From positions 3,303,501-3,367,500 of the forward strand of contig NZ_CP044218.1 in the NCBI RefSeq assembly GCF_008727715.1: a stretch of DNA of 64,000 bases, read 5' to 3'. The translations under genes and the position numbers were made by a program. Shown here piece after piece: positions 19,727-30,919 of the stretch; positions within the stretch are counted from its first letter, which is position 1; each line of letters opens with the position of its first letter. Below the pieces are notes generated by a model. That model was not told where the DNA came from and ran no database searches. It was given only the letters and a program-made list of their open reading frames with translations. The DNA comes from Mesorhizobium terrae (GTDB lineage: Bacteria > Pseudomonadota > Alphaproteobacteria > Rhizobiales > Rhizobiaceae).

Positions 19727-19735
19727 CCCCCCCCC
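19727..19735. repeat. C9/G9 homopolymer upstream of the RT gene
   Basis: Run of nine C (G on the gene strand), about 95-103 bp before the RT start codon, in the presumed promoter or leader. Such tracts can vary in length by slippage. Confidence 0.5.
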
Positions 19736-19867
19736 TCTTTGCGTTCCAGGTACCTGTCACGGGCTTGATCGTTCGCGGCACGAGTATCCGTTGGATGAAT
19801 GAGCACCCTACGTACATTCTATACGAACGCTACTTTCCAGCCTTGTAGATTCGGGACGTTCATCGCT

Positions 19868-19893
19868 CGAAAAGCCAAGCAACTGGCTTTTCG
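19868..19893. repeat. Palindromic repeat, third copy
   Basis: CGAAAAGCCAA, GCAA, CTGGCTTTTCG: same family as 16031-16056 and 16318-16342, with a GNRA-type tetraloop. It is placed on the opposite side of the RT segment. Confidence 0.8.
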
Positions 19894-19951
19894 TTCGCTG
19901 CGCAGACCGCTCTTCACCTCGTGAAATGAGGCGCTCACGGCGCTCTTCCTC

Positions 19952-20147
19952 CTCCCCTTGTGGGAGAAGGTGGCTCGACGCGTTAGCGTCGAGACGGATG
20001 AGGGGTGTTGGACGGAGCGCTTGCTCGAAAGATCGAGGCGATGTGAGGTGCCGTTGCGAAACGTCCCGTTTCTTCCAGCACCCCTCATCCGACTTCGCCA
20101 GCGGCGGCTTTGCCGCCGGGCTCGGTCACCTTCTCCCGCAAGGGGAG
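19952..20147. repeat. MITE-like long inverted repeat element
   Basis: The outer arms 19952-19972 and 20127-20147 (CTCCCCTTG...AAGGTG versus CACCTT...CAAGGGGAG) match as inverted repeats at 20 of 21 positions. The inner arms 19995-20011 and 20075-20091 (GATGAGGGGTG versus CACCCCTCATC) match at 16 of 17. A transcript would fold into one long hairpin. This element type is widespread in Rhizobiales intergenic DNA. It lies directly downstream of carB. Confidence 0.75.
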
Positions 20148-20159
20148 AAGGGAAAGGGC

Positions 20160-23648
<3,489 letters not shown>

Positions 23649-23681
23649 TGTCTCGGTCCGTTCTAACTCTTTGTTTTGTCA

Positions 23682-23722
23682 CATGATCTTGTCCGAAAAG
23701 TCTACAACTTTTCGGGATCATG
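23682..23722. repeat. Rhizobial palindromic repeat upstream of carB
   Basis: CATGATC at 23682 and GATCATG ending at 23722 enclose CCGAAAAG/CTTTTCGG arms. This imperfect 41-bp palindrome is of a kind found repeatedly in Mesorhizobium/Rhizobium intergenic DNA. It lies 34 bp upstream of the carB start, so it may be in its leader. Confidence 0.65.
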
Positions 23723-24212
23723 CTCCAGCCTGCGCCAAGAACCGGGACGGGGGCTTCTCCATTTCGCGCGCTGGCGCGCGCAGAGACCCGGCCGGGTTGC
23801 GCAGGAAAGGATTCTTGTATCAGGCTAGGCGGGCCTTATAGGCGAGAGTTTCGGCCGATGTAACCCCGAAAATGACAAGGGCGCGATGGTGTTGTTGACG
23901 CATGCCGGCGTGCGGCGCATCGGCGGCGGGCAGGTGCCTTTCAACGGTGGCATCGCGGCAGGCTGGCTGCCGGGTATCTTGTGCCATGGGCAGTTCACAT
24001 CGTTCGCTGCGGTGGCCGGCCGCCGGTCGTCATCGAGCCAGACGTGATGGCGTCCGTGCAATGGCGCTTCCGATCGGGATCGTTGAGATGTGGATCGGCG
24101 ATCTCTTGTTCGAGGCGACTGCCAAGTGAGTGAGGTCAGAAGCGGCGAGTTGATCCCGCTCAATCTAGCAACGTTGAAGGAGCAGCACCACTCAGCTAAC
24201 ACTTCACCATAA
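23723..24212. other. Intergenic stretch, no supported gene
   Basis: No reading frame with convincing start, composition or motif. Short frames on both strands look non-coding. Confidence 0.5.
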
Positions 24213-24653
24213 ATGCAGTGGGAGGCAATGTTGTCGAACGGTGTCCGTGACAGTTTTCGCGGAGTGTTAGTTTGGCTCTACGAACGCAAGGCCCTGCTGC
24301 TTGCCGCAGCTTTCGTGGCCCTCTGTAATTTCTACTATTTTGATATCAGGTATTTTTCCGCGCTTCATCCCGGTCTTTGTCAGCCTCCTGAGCCCGTTTG
24401 GTCCCGGTTTAACAATAGCCCAGATGCGGTAGCTCTACCTCGCGCCTTTCTGTTCCTGCTTTTGGCTGTCGCAATGTTTGCAGTCTATCGGGGCGGCAGA
24501 AGCTATCCTTCGTTCTGGAGGTTTGTGTTTCCCAGATTGTATGAGTGGTTCATGACGCTCCCTCGCGTGCGGCCAATTGCCCTAAGTACATCGTTGACAT
24601 TGTTTGCTCTGGGATTGTCGTCCATGGCCGCCATGGTCGCCGCTTGTTCGTAG
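24213..24653 (+). CDS. Putative membrane protein, unknown function
   Basis: Up to 146 aa with three hydrophobic segments: KALLLAAAFVALCNFYYF near residue 27, FLFLLLAVAMFAVY near 80 and STSLTLFALGLSSMAAMVAA at the C-terminus. No family is recognised. The start is uncertain: ATG 24213 has no good ribosome binding site, while GGGAGG just before 24228 favours ATG 24228 or TTG 24231. Lower GC than the core genes nearby. Confidence 0.5.
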   Translation: MQWEAMLSNGVRDSFRGVLVWLYERKALLLAAAFVALCNFYYFDIRYFSALHPGLCQPPEPVWSRFNNSPDAVALPRAFLFLLLAVAMFAVYRGGRSYPSFWRFVFPRLYEWFMTLPRVRPIALSTSLTLFALGLSSMAAMVAACS

Positions 24654-24751
24654 ACAGGTCACAGTCATCTATGCGGACCAGCTCAGCTTCGGCTGGATAG
24701 ATGTTTTTCGTTTGTGGATCGGGTTTCTGGTCCGACGTGTGCCAACGACGG

Positions 24752-25879
24752 TCATGGATTGGAGTACGGGCCGGTCGGCTGGGTCCAGTCTTTAGCCGGC
24801 CACCCCGGCAGCGGCTGATCTGATGGTTCGGCTGCGTGATTTTCACGACAAGCCTCTCCGACATTGGGGCTGAGCCCAATTAGTTGCGATCCGTCTTTTT
24901 TGTTCGCGCAGGGGAGCGATCGAGATTTGACATCGCTTGGCAAGATCGCCGCTTCAGTTGCGTCATTCGATAGCTTGGGCTTGTCCGCAGGAGGCATTAT
25001 CGTCCTGCAATTTGCCGGCAATGGATTGTTGCTGCAGACTTGCTTCCCGGTCAGCAGATCAAGTGAATCCAGACTGGTAACCAGCTTCATCTTCAGCATG
25101 TTCTGCGGCACCAACTGATGAATGGCGCTGGCCGGGGTGTTTTTCATCGTAACGAGCACATCCTGTTCGACGCCCATCTCTTTTAGGTAGGCACCAAGCT
25201 TTTTCTCCAGCGACTTGCTCATCTTGTAGGTTTTGTAGCTGCCGGCATTGTCTTGGGTGCTCGTTTCCGTGGTGATTTTGTACCTTTTGCCCCGCACGGT
25301 ACGATAGGTGGTTCGGTAATGTCTTATGATGCGGGTGTGGGTCGTCGTAACTTGGTGGACGCCGAGAAAGGCTTGGTTGCCGACCAGACGCCTGTTGCCG
25401 CCGGCAAACATCAGCGGACAGGCGGAATTGCATATGGCACCGTGGTCAAAAAGGTTGCCAACATACTGAGTAATCACACCTTCGCCGGTTGCGATGCAGC
25501 TTGAGCTGTAGGACGAGCTACCGTCGCAATGGGTTTTGCCAACGGCGATATCGAGCTTGTTCTTGCGGATCAGTCGGCCTAGCGCCATCGCGGCATTAAC
25601 ATCGCCGCCGGGAGAATCGATGATGATCGGCAGCTTTCTTCCATCGAGTATCTTGAGAACGCGCTTGAACAGAGCCGGTGTGCTTGCCTGAATTGCGCCT
25701 TCGGCCGATATCCATTCAGGACAGGTCGGCTCACAACCCGGCGCATTGCTCCGGACAATGCCGAATTGCATTGTTGAGCCTATAAAGTCAGGCAAATCTT
25801 CCGCGGATGCAGCATTTCCCGTTACCAGCGGCGCCAGAAGCCAGACATGCCGCAGTGACCACAATAGCCAACGATGCAA
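24752..25879 (-). CDS. Periplasmic ClpP/SppA-fold serine protease-like protein (COG3904 type)
   Basis: 375-aa exported protein. After a signal peptide ending near SAEDLPD comes a ClpP/crotonase-fold region: PIIIDSPGGDVNAAMALGRLI (about residues 84-104), then GAICNSACPLMFAGGNRRLV with the candidate nucleophilic Ser, and FLGVHQV with the candidate His. The C-terminal 90 residues are Pro/Ser/Lys-rich. It probably acts in the periplasm; the target is unknown. The apparent start is TTG at 25879, only 5 nt after a run of ten G on the coding strand, which also serves as Shine-Dalgarno. Confidence 0.75.
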   Translation of the reverse strand: MHRWLLWSLRHVWLLAPLVTGNAASAEDLPDFIGSTMQFGIVRSNAPGCEPTCPEWISAEGAIQASTPALFKRVLKILDGRKLPIIIDSPGGDVNAAMALGRLIRKNKLDIAVGKTHCDGSSSYSSSCIATGEGVITQYVGNLFDHGAICNSACPLMFAGGNRRLVGNQAFLGVHQVTTTHTRIIRHYRTTYRTVRGKRYKITTETSTQDNAGSYKTYKMSKSLEKKLGAYLKEMGVEQDVLVTMKNTPASAIHQLVPQNMLKMKLVTSLDSLDLLTGKQVCSNNPLPANCRTIMPPADKPKLSNDATEAAILPSDVKSRSLPCANKKDGSQLIGLSPNVGEACRENHAAEPSDQPLPGWPAKDWTQPTGPYSNP

Positions 25880-25884
25880 AAAAG

Positions 25885-25894
25885 CCCCCCCCCC
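25885..25894. repeat. C10/G10 homopolymer in the ribosome binding site
   Basis: Run of ten C on the plus strand, which reads GAGGGGGGGGGGC immediately before the TTG start of the protease-like gene. Its length could vary by slippage and alter Shine-Dalgarno strength or spacing. Confidence 0.6.
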
Positions 25895-26105
25895 TCAGTA
25901 CCCCGACTAACGCCCCATAATGCAACCAGAATAATCTACGGTTAGGCGCTTGCAATCTGCGTCTCGACTTCGCGGCAATCTGGCGGTGTAAAAATGAATC
26001 GTTGTGCAGCTAAGGCAGGGAAGAGTGGTTGGAGAGCCGTTCGAATGGCCGCCTGATCGCGGAGGAGGAGCCCCGACCTTTCGACCGGGGTTCCCAAGCT
26101 TGCGG

Positions 26106-26462
26106 CTACCAGCGTGGACCCCAGCCCCGTTCGCGCCAGCACCGAACGTGCGTTCGGCCGTGGCGCCAGTATCGGCGGCATACACGCCGCCAGCCTGGGC
26201 GCCTCGGCCGGTGATGCCCGTGCCGTCGACCCCAATGGCGGCGATCCCAGTGTCGTCGGTGGCCTCGGCCATGATCGACCAACTCGACTTCGGCGCTGTC
26301 TTCGCCATCGAATACGGCGGGTTCTGCTTTATCGAGTTCATCCAGGATGCCGCCACGAGCGGAAGGCACGCCGGCAAGGGCCTCGCCTGGGCGAAGTGTC
26401 ACCGCAACCGCAGCGGCGCCGGCAAGGCCGAGTATTCCGGTCAGAAATAGCCGTCGATCCAT
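26106..26462 (-). CDS. Tat-exported Arg/His/Trp-rich small protein
   Basis: 118-aa protein. The N-terminus MDRRLFLTGILGLAGAAAV is a twin-arginine signal followed by a hydrophobic stretch and an AxA-like site (ALAG). A short acidic linker (ELDKAEPAVFDGEDSAEVEL) leads into a C-terminal half dominated by Arg, His and Trp, with RRVCRRYWRHGR and VRCWRERGW. Related small Tat proteins with a basic tail are common in Mesorhizobium; their role is unknown. Metal binding or polyanion binding are possibilities. The ATG at 26462 follows GGAGGAG. Confidence 0.75.
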   Translation of the reverse strand: MDRRLFLTGILGLAGAAAVAVTLRPGEALAGVPSARGGILDELDKAEPAVFDGEDSAEVELVDHGRGHRRHWDRRHWGRRHGHHRPRRPGWRRVCRRYWRHGRTHVRCWRERGWGPRW

Positions 26463-26695
26463 TTTCTCCTCCGTCAACTGCACCCCCAACATACCACTCA
26501 ACCCGGGGCCTGCTGAATGGTTCCTGAACGTATCGGGACGATAGGGCACACGAACCTGTGACGGGCGCATTCCGGACGGAGCCAAGAAGGACTGAATAGC
26601 GGGCCAGCGGGAAACCAAGTTGCCGGTCCATGACGCATCCGATATTCGGGATGTCGGGCGCTCTGGCCCGCCAACGGGAATGGGAGAGGCCCACC

Positions 26696-27052
26696 ATGAC
26701 ACGCACGACGGTTCTCAAGTTCGGCAAGGTGGAAAACGCCGATACCAGCGACCTGCCGGGCTGGGTTGTGGTCGAGGGAAAGCCCACGATGAAGACCGCC
26801 GTCCAGCACACCACCAAGGACGGCAAGGTTCTGTCGGGAACCTGGCAGGCGACCCCGGGGACCTATCACGCGACCTACACGGACTATGAATTCGTCCACA
26901 TGATCGCCGGCCGTATCGTCATCACTCCCGATGGCGGCGAACCGGTTGAGGTCGGGCCCGGCGACGCCTTTGTCGTGGAAGCGGATTTCAAAGGCACATG
27001 GAAGATCGTCGAGCCGGTGACGAAACATTTCGTCGTCACGGTTGGATCGTAA
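26696..27052 (+). CDS. Cupin domain protein (DUF861/EutQ-like)
   Basis: 118-aa single cupin with LSGTWQATPGTYHATYTDYEFVHMIAG and GPGDAFVVEADFKGTW, the pattern of DUF861 cupins (ethanolamine/ureidoglycine type). Family members bind small amino or ureido compounds; the substrate here is unknown. ATG 26696 is chosen because it gives the family N-terminus after GAGAGGCCCACC; the frame opens at 26630. Divergent from the Tat protein gene. Confidence 0.8.
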   Translation: MTRTTVLKFGKVENADTSDLPGWVVVEGKPTMKTAVQHTTKDGKVLSGTWQATPGTYHATYTDYEFVHMIAGRIVITPDGGEPVEVGPGDAFVVEADFKGTWKIVEPVTKHFVVTVGS

Positions 27053-27084
27053 AAGCGCTCCGCTTTCTGGTGGCGCCGTTGGCG

Positions 27085-27285
27085 CTACACCTTAAACCGC
27101 TTCCCTTTCAGCCCCCTGGGCTTCATGCCGTCCGCGGTTTCCACGAATTGAGCCACGGTGTCGATCCACGCCGCCGTCTTTGGCGGGATCTCCGCTTCTT
27201 CCGTCAGCCACGCCTTGCCTGCGACACAAGCTGAACGACCAGGCGCTCCTGCGTTCTGGTGCTTCCGACCCAGGAGCGCCGGCAG
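27085..27285 (-). pseudogene. Possible gene remnant with frameshift
   Basis: One frame reads KAWLTEEAEIPPKTAAW followed by VETADGMKPRGLKGKRFKV and a TAG stop at 27085. It has strong protein character but no start. Just upstream, another frame reads RRSWVGSTRTQERLVVQLV, as though a single reading frame has been broken near 27230. No family is recognised. It lies directly beyond the stop of the secreted protein gene ending at 27286. Confidence 0.35.
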
Positions 27286-27825
27286 TCATCTTCGGCTGTA
27301 GATGCCGCTGGCCTCGCCTCCGGGGTCGACCAGCGACAATTGCCCGTCTTCCAATTGCCAGTCGAACGAGACAGGCTTCAGGTCGCCGGTGCCGAATTTC
27401 CAGCTGCCGGTGAGGTCCGGCCGGCAGCCATTGACGGATTTGTAGCTTCCCGCCTTGGGCATGAAGAGCAGGGTCGAGCCGTTCACCGTCACCGTGCCGG
27501 TCTTCAGCGTCAGTGTCTGGACCTGGCCGCAACCGTCGATCAGCGACGATTGAAACAGCGAATATTCGGCGCGGCCGTCCTGGCGGAAGGTGAAGGAGAT
27601 GCTGCCGCCGCTGCCGGGCGCGCAGGCGCCGAGAGGGTCGCAATATTCGCCGGAGGTGGCGGCAAAACCCCATTTGCCGACAAGTGCCACGGGCACCGCC
27701 CCATGGCGGGCGCGTATCGCCGGTCCCTTGCCCAGGCCGGCGGCCTCGGTCGCGCCGAAGGTCAGCCACCCGGCCAGGACGATGAGCGCCGCGCCGTATG
27801 CATGGTGCGACAGGCCCCTCAGCAT
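27286..27825 (-). CDS. Secreted protein, possible small beta-barrel
   Basis: 179-aa protein with a signal peptide (HHAYGAALIVLAGWLTFGATEA). The mature part is rich in Gly, Ser and alternating hydrophobics (LVGKWGFAATSGEYCDPLG, SISFTFRQDGRAEYSLF, LTGSWKFGTGDLKPVSFDW), with four cysteines. The repeated 'GxW' strand starts resemble calycin or lipocalin-like barrels, but this is only a fold guess. Its ATG overlaps the upstream lipoprotein gene by 7 bp, so it is the third gene of a coupled operon. Confidence 0.65.
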   Translation of the reverse strand: MLRGLSHHAYGAALIVLAGWLTFGATEAAGLGKGPAIRARHGAVPVALVGKWGFAATSGEYCDPLGACAPGSGGSISFTFRQDGRAEYSLFQSSLIDGCGQVQTLTLKTGTVTVNGSTLLFMPKAGSYKSVNGCRPDLTGSWKFGTGDLKPVSFDWQLEDGQLSLVDPGGEASGIYSRR

Positions 27826-28172
27826 CCCTTGCTCCCGATCAGCTGTTTCAGATAGGCAAGCCGGGTGCCGATGACCTGATTGACGATCGCCATCTTGCCG
27901 GCCGGCGCCATGCCGCCATATTTCTTCGGCGCCGGGCCAGCACCTTGGGCCATCTCGTAGTTTGACGTCAGTTGCCGCAAATCCGCACAGGACATGTTGG
28001 CATATTTCGCCTGCTCCTGCGGGCTGATGACGGCCGACTGCGCCATGCCGATCGAGTTGGCGGCGGCCATGCCGGCCATGCCGACGACGGCCGAGACAGG
28101 ATTGACGCCGACGCAACCGGCAAGGCTGAAACAGACAATTGGAGCCGCCAGGACTGTACCTCTCAGGCTCAT
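27819..28172 (-). CDS. Small lipoprotein, unknown function
   Basis: 117-aa predicted lipoprotein: signal MSLRGTVLAAPIVCFSLAGC with lipobox LAGC. The body is Ala/Gly/Met-rich (VVGMAGMAAANSIGMAQSA), followed by MSCADLRQLTSNYEMAQG and ending with a second Cys. The motif 'sCadLr...n' recurs in small rhizobial outer-membrane lipoproteins. Its ATG overlaps the stop of the upstream 50-aa gene (ATGA at 28169-28172) and its 3' end overlaps the downstream secreted gene. Confidence 0.65.
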   Translation of the reverse strand: MSLRGTVLAAPIVCFSLAGCVGVNPVSAVVGMAGMAAANSIGMAQSAVISPQEQAKYANMSCADLRQLTSNYEMAQGAGPAPKKYGGMAPAGKMAIVNQVIGTRLAYLKQLIGSKGC

Positions 28173-28321
28173 GGCTGACGCTCCCCGACGCGCGGCGGCA
28201 GCTTGAGGTCGCGATGGTCGGCGACGGTTTTGCCCAACGCGATGGGAAGCAGGTAGACACGCGCATTGAAGCCCGCCGAGGCGAGGGCTGACAGCGTCTT
28301 GACTATTTGCAGATAAAACAT
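28169..28321 (-). CDS. 50-aa small protein leading a secreted-protein operon
   Basis: Short frame starting at ATG 28321 after AGGGAG, a good ribosome binding site with about 6-nt spacing. The sequence begins MFYLQIVKTLSALASAGFNA and ends with a basic tail (HRDLKLPPRVGERQP). Its stop overlaps the lipoprotein ATG, which supports translation. It could be a leader peptide coupling expression or a small membrane-associated protein. No family is recognised. Confidence 0.55.
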   Translation of the reverse strand: MFYLQIVKTLSALASAGFNARVYLLPIALGKTVADHRDLKLPPRVGERQP

Positions 28322-28480
28322 CGGACTCCCTTGTGATCGTTGCCAATGCGCTCCGGGTTTGGAAACGCGCCGCAAACTAGGTTGAGTGGGAGGAGGCGGC
28401 TTGGACGGAACGGCCCTAAAAGCGGCCAGAACGGCCCTGTATTGACGTTTTGAGGGGCTGGGCGCATATCAGCGCGCTTC

Positions 28481-29452
28481 TTGGCAGGGGATGCGACAGT
28501 GGGCCCATCCGCCTCGTTTCGGCTGGTGACGGACGCAATTCCGGCGCGGGATCGTGTCGAGATCATGCGCGAGGTCTACGGCCGCACGGTCTTGAAAGTT
28601 GACCTCGATCCGCTTGCGCCGACACAGGTCGACATGCGGGTGCGCGCTCTACCAGGCCTCGGCATCGCCACCGGCAGCTGTTCGGAATTCAGGGTGCATC
28701 GTTCGACGCCGTTGATCGACAATGACGACTTCGTCCTGCTGGCGGCGCTCGACGGGGTGAGCGTCATGAAGCATCGCGGCCGCGAGGAGCCGGTCGGCAA
28801 CGGCCAGGCGCTGATGATGAGTGGGGACGAGGTTGGCCTCAATGTGATCCAGCCCGGCGGTCTTCGCTTCGTCAATATGAGCTTTTCGCTGAAGCAGCTT
28901 TCACCGTTGATCGGCGATCCCGCAGCGGTGCTGATGCAGCCGCTGGCGACCGGCGGCTGGGCGATGCGGCTTCTGCTCGACTATGTCCAGGCGGTCCAGG
29001 ATGCGGGCGACGGGCTGACGCGCGAAGCGTCGCATCTGGCGACGACGCATATTTTCGATCTTGCCGCACTTGCGATCGGCGGGACCAGGGATGCGGTGGA
29101 GATCGCGCGCGGCCGTGGCGTGCGCGTGGCGCGGCTGCGCGCCATCAAGGCCGACATTGTCGCGCATGGCGGCGATCTGTCGGTCGACGATGTCGCCAAA
29201 CGTCACCGGCTTTCGGCACGCTACATACGCAAATTGTTCGAGAGCGATGGCATGTCACTGTCGGATTTCATGCTTGGCCAGCGACTGCTGCGCGCGCATC
29301 GCATGCTCTGCGATCCGCGCTGCTGTGGCCGCAACATCACGGCCATCGCCTTCGAGGCCGGCTTCAACGATCTGTCCCATTTCAACCGGGCGTTCCGACG
29401 GCGCTTCGGGACCACGCCGTCCGACGTGCGCGACACAGCCTCGCGGGCATAG
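28481..29452 (+). CDS. AraC family transcriptional regulator
   Basis: About 323 aa. The N-terminal two-thirds resembles the AraC-binding-like effector domain; the C-terminal double helix-turn-helix is clear (LSVDDVAKRHRLSARYIRKL, then ITAIAFEAGFNDLSHFNRAF and RRRFGTTPSDVR). The start is TTG 28481 or GTG 28499. It is divergent from the small secreted operon, which it may regulate (inference from position). Confidence 0.85.
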   Translation: MAGDATVGPSASFRLVTDAIPARDRVEIMREVYGRTVLKVDLDPLAPTQVDMRVRALPGLGIATGSCSEFRVHRSTPLIDNDDFVLLAALDGVSVMKHRGREEPVGNGQALMMSGDEVGLNVIQPGGLRFVNMSFSLKQLSPLIGDPAAVLMQPLATGGWAMRLLLDYVQAVQDAGDGLTREASHLATTHIFDLAALAIGGTRDAVEIARGRGVRVARLRAIKADIVAHGGDLSVDDVAKRHRLSARYIRKLFESDGMSLSDFMLGQRLLRAHRMLCDPRCCGRNITAIAFEAGFNDLSHFNRAFRRRFGTTPSDVRDTASRA

Positions 29453-29483
29453 GGCGTACCCTTTCCCGGCAAGCCCGGAACAG

Positions 29484-29540
29484 GGTTCCATCTACTGTTT
29501 GAGCAAAACGTTTCCGGGAACCGGATTCCATTTTTCGGGC
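29484..29540. repeat. Partial rhizobial intergenic palindrome
   Basis: TACTGTTTGAGC, then CGTTTCCGGGAACCGG and TCCATTTTTCGGG. This is the same general type as the GTCCGAAAAG/CTTTTCGG repeat at 23682-23722, with a degraded right arm. Confidence 0.5.
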
Positions 29541-29590
29541 CGGTTTGGATGAGCCGCCTGGGTGTTCTCCTGACCGGTGCGCCTGCGCCC

Positions 29591-30919
29591 CTACAGCCAG
29601 CCGCCGGTGAAACCGGCGCGGCGCAGGCCGGTGACGATATAGGGCGATTGGCGCATCAGGTTCCAGATGAGGCCGGTCCAGTGGTTTTCGATCATCACGG
29701 GGATGGGGCCCTGGTTGATGCCGACATGGTCGGGCGAAACCCAGCCGGTGTGGTGGCGCCCGGTCAGCGTCGGATTGTAGCTGGCGACGAAGCCGTAAGG
29801 ATTGTCGTCCTTCAGGTCGATCTCGTGATAATAGCGCAGCACCGGCAGCACGATTTCGGGCGCGAAGGGCAGCGAGGCGATCGCCGCCCAGGGCGAGACG
29901 GTGCCGTCGTCCGGTCCATAGGGGGCGCCGCGCGCCCGGTAGTCATAGAAACGCCGCTTGACGCCCTTGATGACGCGTTTGCTGTAGCCGGGACCGTCGG
30001 ACGCGGTGATGCCCCAGCAATGGGCCTTGTAGCCGGCGAAGCCGTGCGGGTTGCGGATGGCGTATTCGCGCTGGACATAGGTGGCGCGGCGGCTGTTCTC
30101 GAAATAATCGAGGCCCTTTTCGCGCATGAAAGCGTCGCGCAGATCGCGGAAGTCGATCCAGACATGCGACATCTGATGGATGAAGAGCGGGCCGGCATAG
30201 ACGAAGTGCTGGCCGTAGATCGTCTTCCAGCGATAGGTGGCCAGCCAGGCCGCGTAGCTTTCGGCCGGCAGCGGGAAGGTGGGCGAACCGAGGCCGAGGA
30301 TGTAAAGCAGCAGGGCCTCGCTGTAGCCCAGCCAGCGATAGGAGATGAAGCCGGTTTCCGGCTTCCAGCCGAGCGAGACGGCGGCGCCGCCATTCAGCGC
30401 CCACGCCCAGTCGACGCGCCGGTAGAGGGCTTCGGCCAAAGTGCGGATCTCGGCTTCCTGTGGCTCATCTTCCCGGAAATAGGCGCCGGCGGCGATGACG
30501 CCGCCGAACAGCAAGGCGGTGTCGATGGTGGAGAGTTCGCAGTTCCAGACCCTGCGGCCGGTCTTCATGTCGAGGAAGTGGTAGTAGAACCCCTTGTAGC
30601 CGGTGGCGTCGGGCTCGGGCCCTTGCCGGCTGTTCCAGAAGAAGCGCAGCGTCGCCAGCGTGCGCTCGCGCGCCTCCTGCCTGGTCATGAAACCGCGCTC
30701 GACACCGACGGGATAGGCGGTGAGCGCCATGCCGACGGCTGCGATCGAGGCGGGCGAACCTTGCCTCGTGCGGTCGGCGACCAGGCCGTTTTCGGGATTG
30801 GCCTCGATCAGGAAATAATCGAAGGCGGCACGCTGGAAGAAGGCCAGCAGCTCGTCGTCGGAAGACGGCGCGGCGGTGCCGTCGACGGCGGTCCTCGATG
30901 GGTGCTTGGCGGCCGCCAT
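29591..30919 (-). CDS. Glucoamylase-domain protein (PF10091/GH144-like)
   Basis: 442-aa soluble protein without an obvious signal peptide. It starts with AFFQRAAFDYFLIEANPENGLVADRTR, then GFYYHFLDMKTGRR, ELSTIDTALLFGGV, and the C-terminal YGFVASYNPTL and GINQGPIPVMIENH. These are hallmarks of the (alpha/alpha)6-barrel glucoamylase domain, which includes endo-beta-1,2-glucanases (GH144). Rhizobia make cyclic beta-1,2-glucans, so turnover of such glucans is a plausible job, not shown. The start at ATG 30919 is preferred; the frame continues to 31000. Confidence 0.8.
   Translation of the reverse strand: MAAAKHPSRTAVDGTAAPSSDDELLAFFQRAAFDYFLIEANPENGLVADRTRQGSPASIAAVGMALTAYPVGVERGFMTRQEARERTLATLRFFWNSRQGPEPDATGYKGFYYHFLDMKTGRRVWNCELSTIDTALLFGGVIAAGAYFREDEPQEAEIRTLAEALYRRVDWAWALNGGAAVSLGWKPETGFISYRWLGYSEALLLYILGLGSPTFPLPAESYAAWLATYRWKTIYGQHFVYAGPLFIHQMSHVWIDFRDLRDAFMREKGLDYFENSRRATYVQREYAIRNPHGFAGYKAHCWGITASDGPGYSKRVIKGVKRRFYDYRARGAPYGPDDGTVSPWAAIASLPFAPEIVLPVLRYYHEIDLKDDNPYGFVASYNPTLTGRHHTGWVSPDHVGINQGPIPVMIENHWTGLIWNLMRQSPYIVTGLRRAGFTGGWL

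Noticed and set aside
19736..19860. Possible tRNA fragment or att site 5' of the RT
   Set aside because: Searched by eye for a T-arm or acceptor-stem pattern and a matching copy beyond 17.9 kb; none was found, so insertion at a tRNA is not supported.
26004..26450. Plus-strand frame opposite the Tat protein
   Set aside because: Pro-rich mirror of the Arg/His-rich minus-strand gene. The minus strand has a GGAGGAG site and a textbook Tat signal, so it is preferred.
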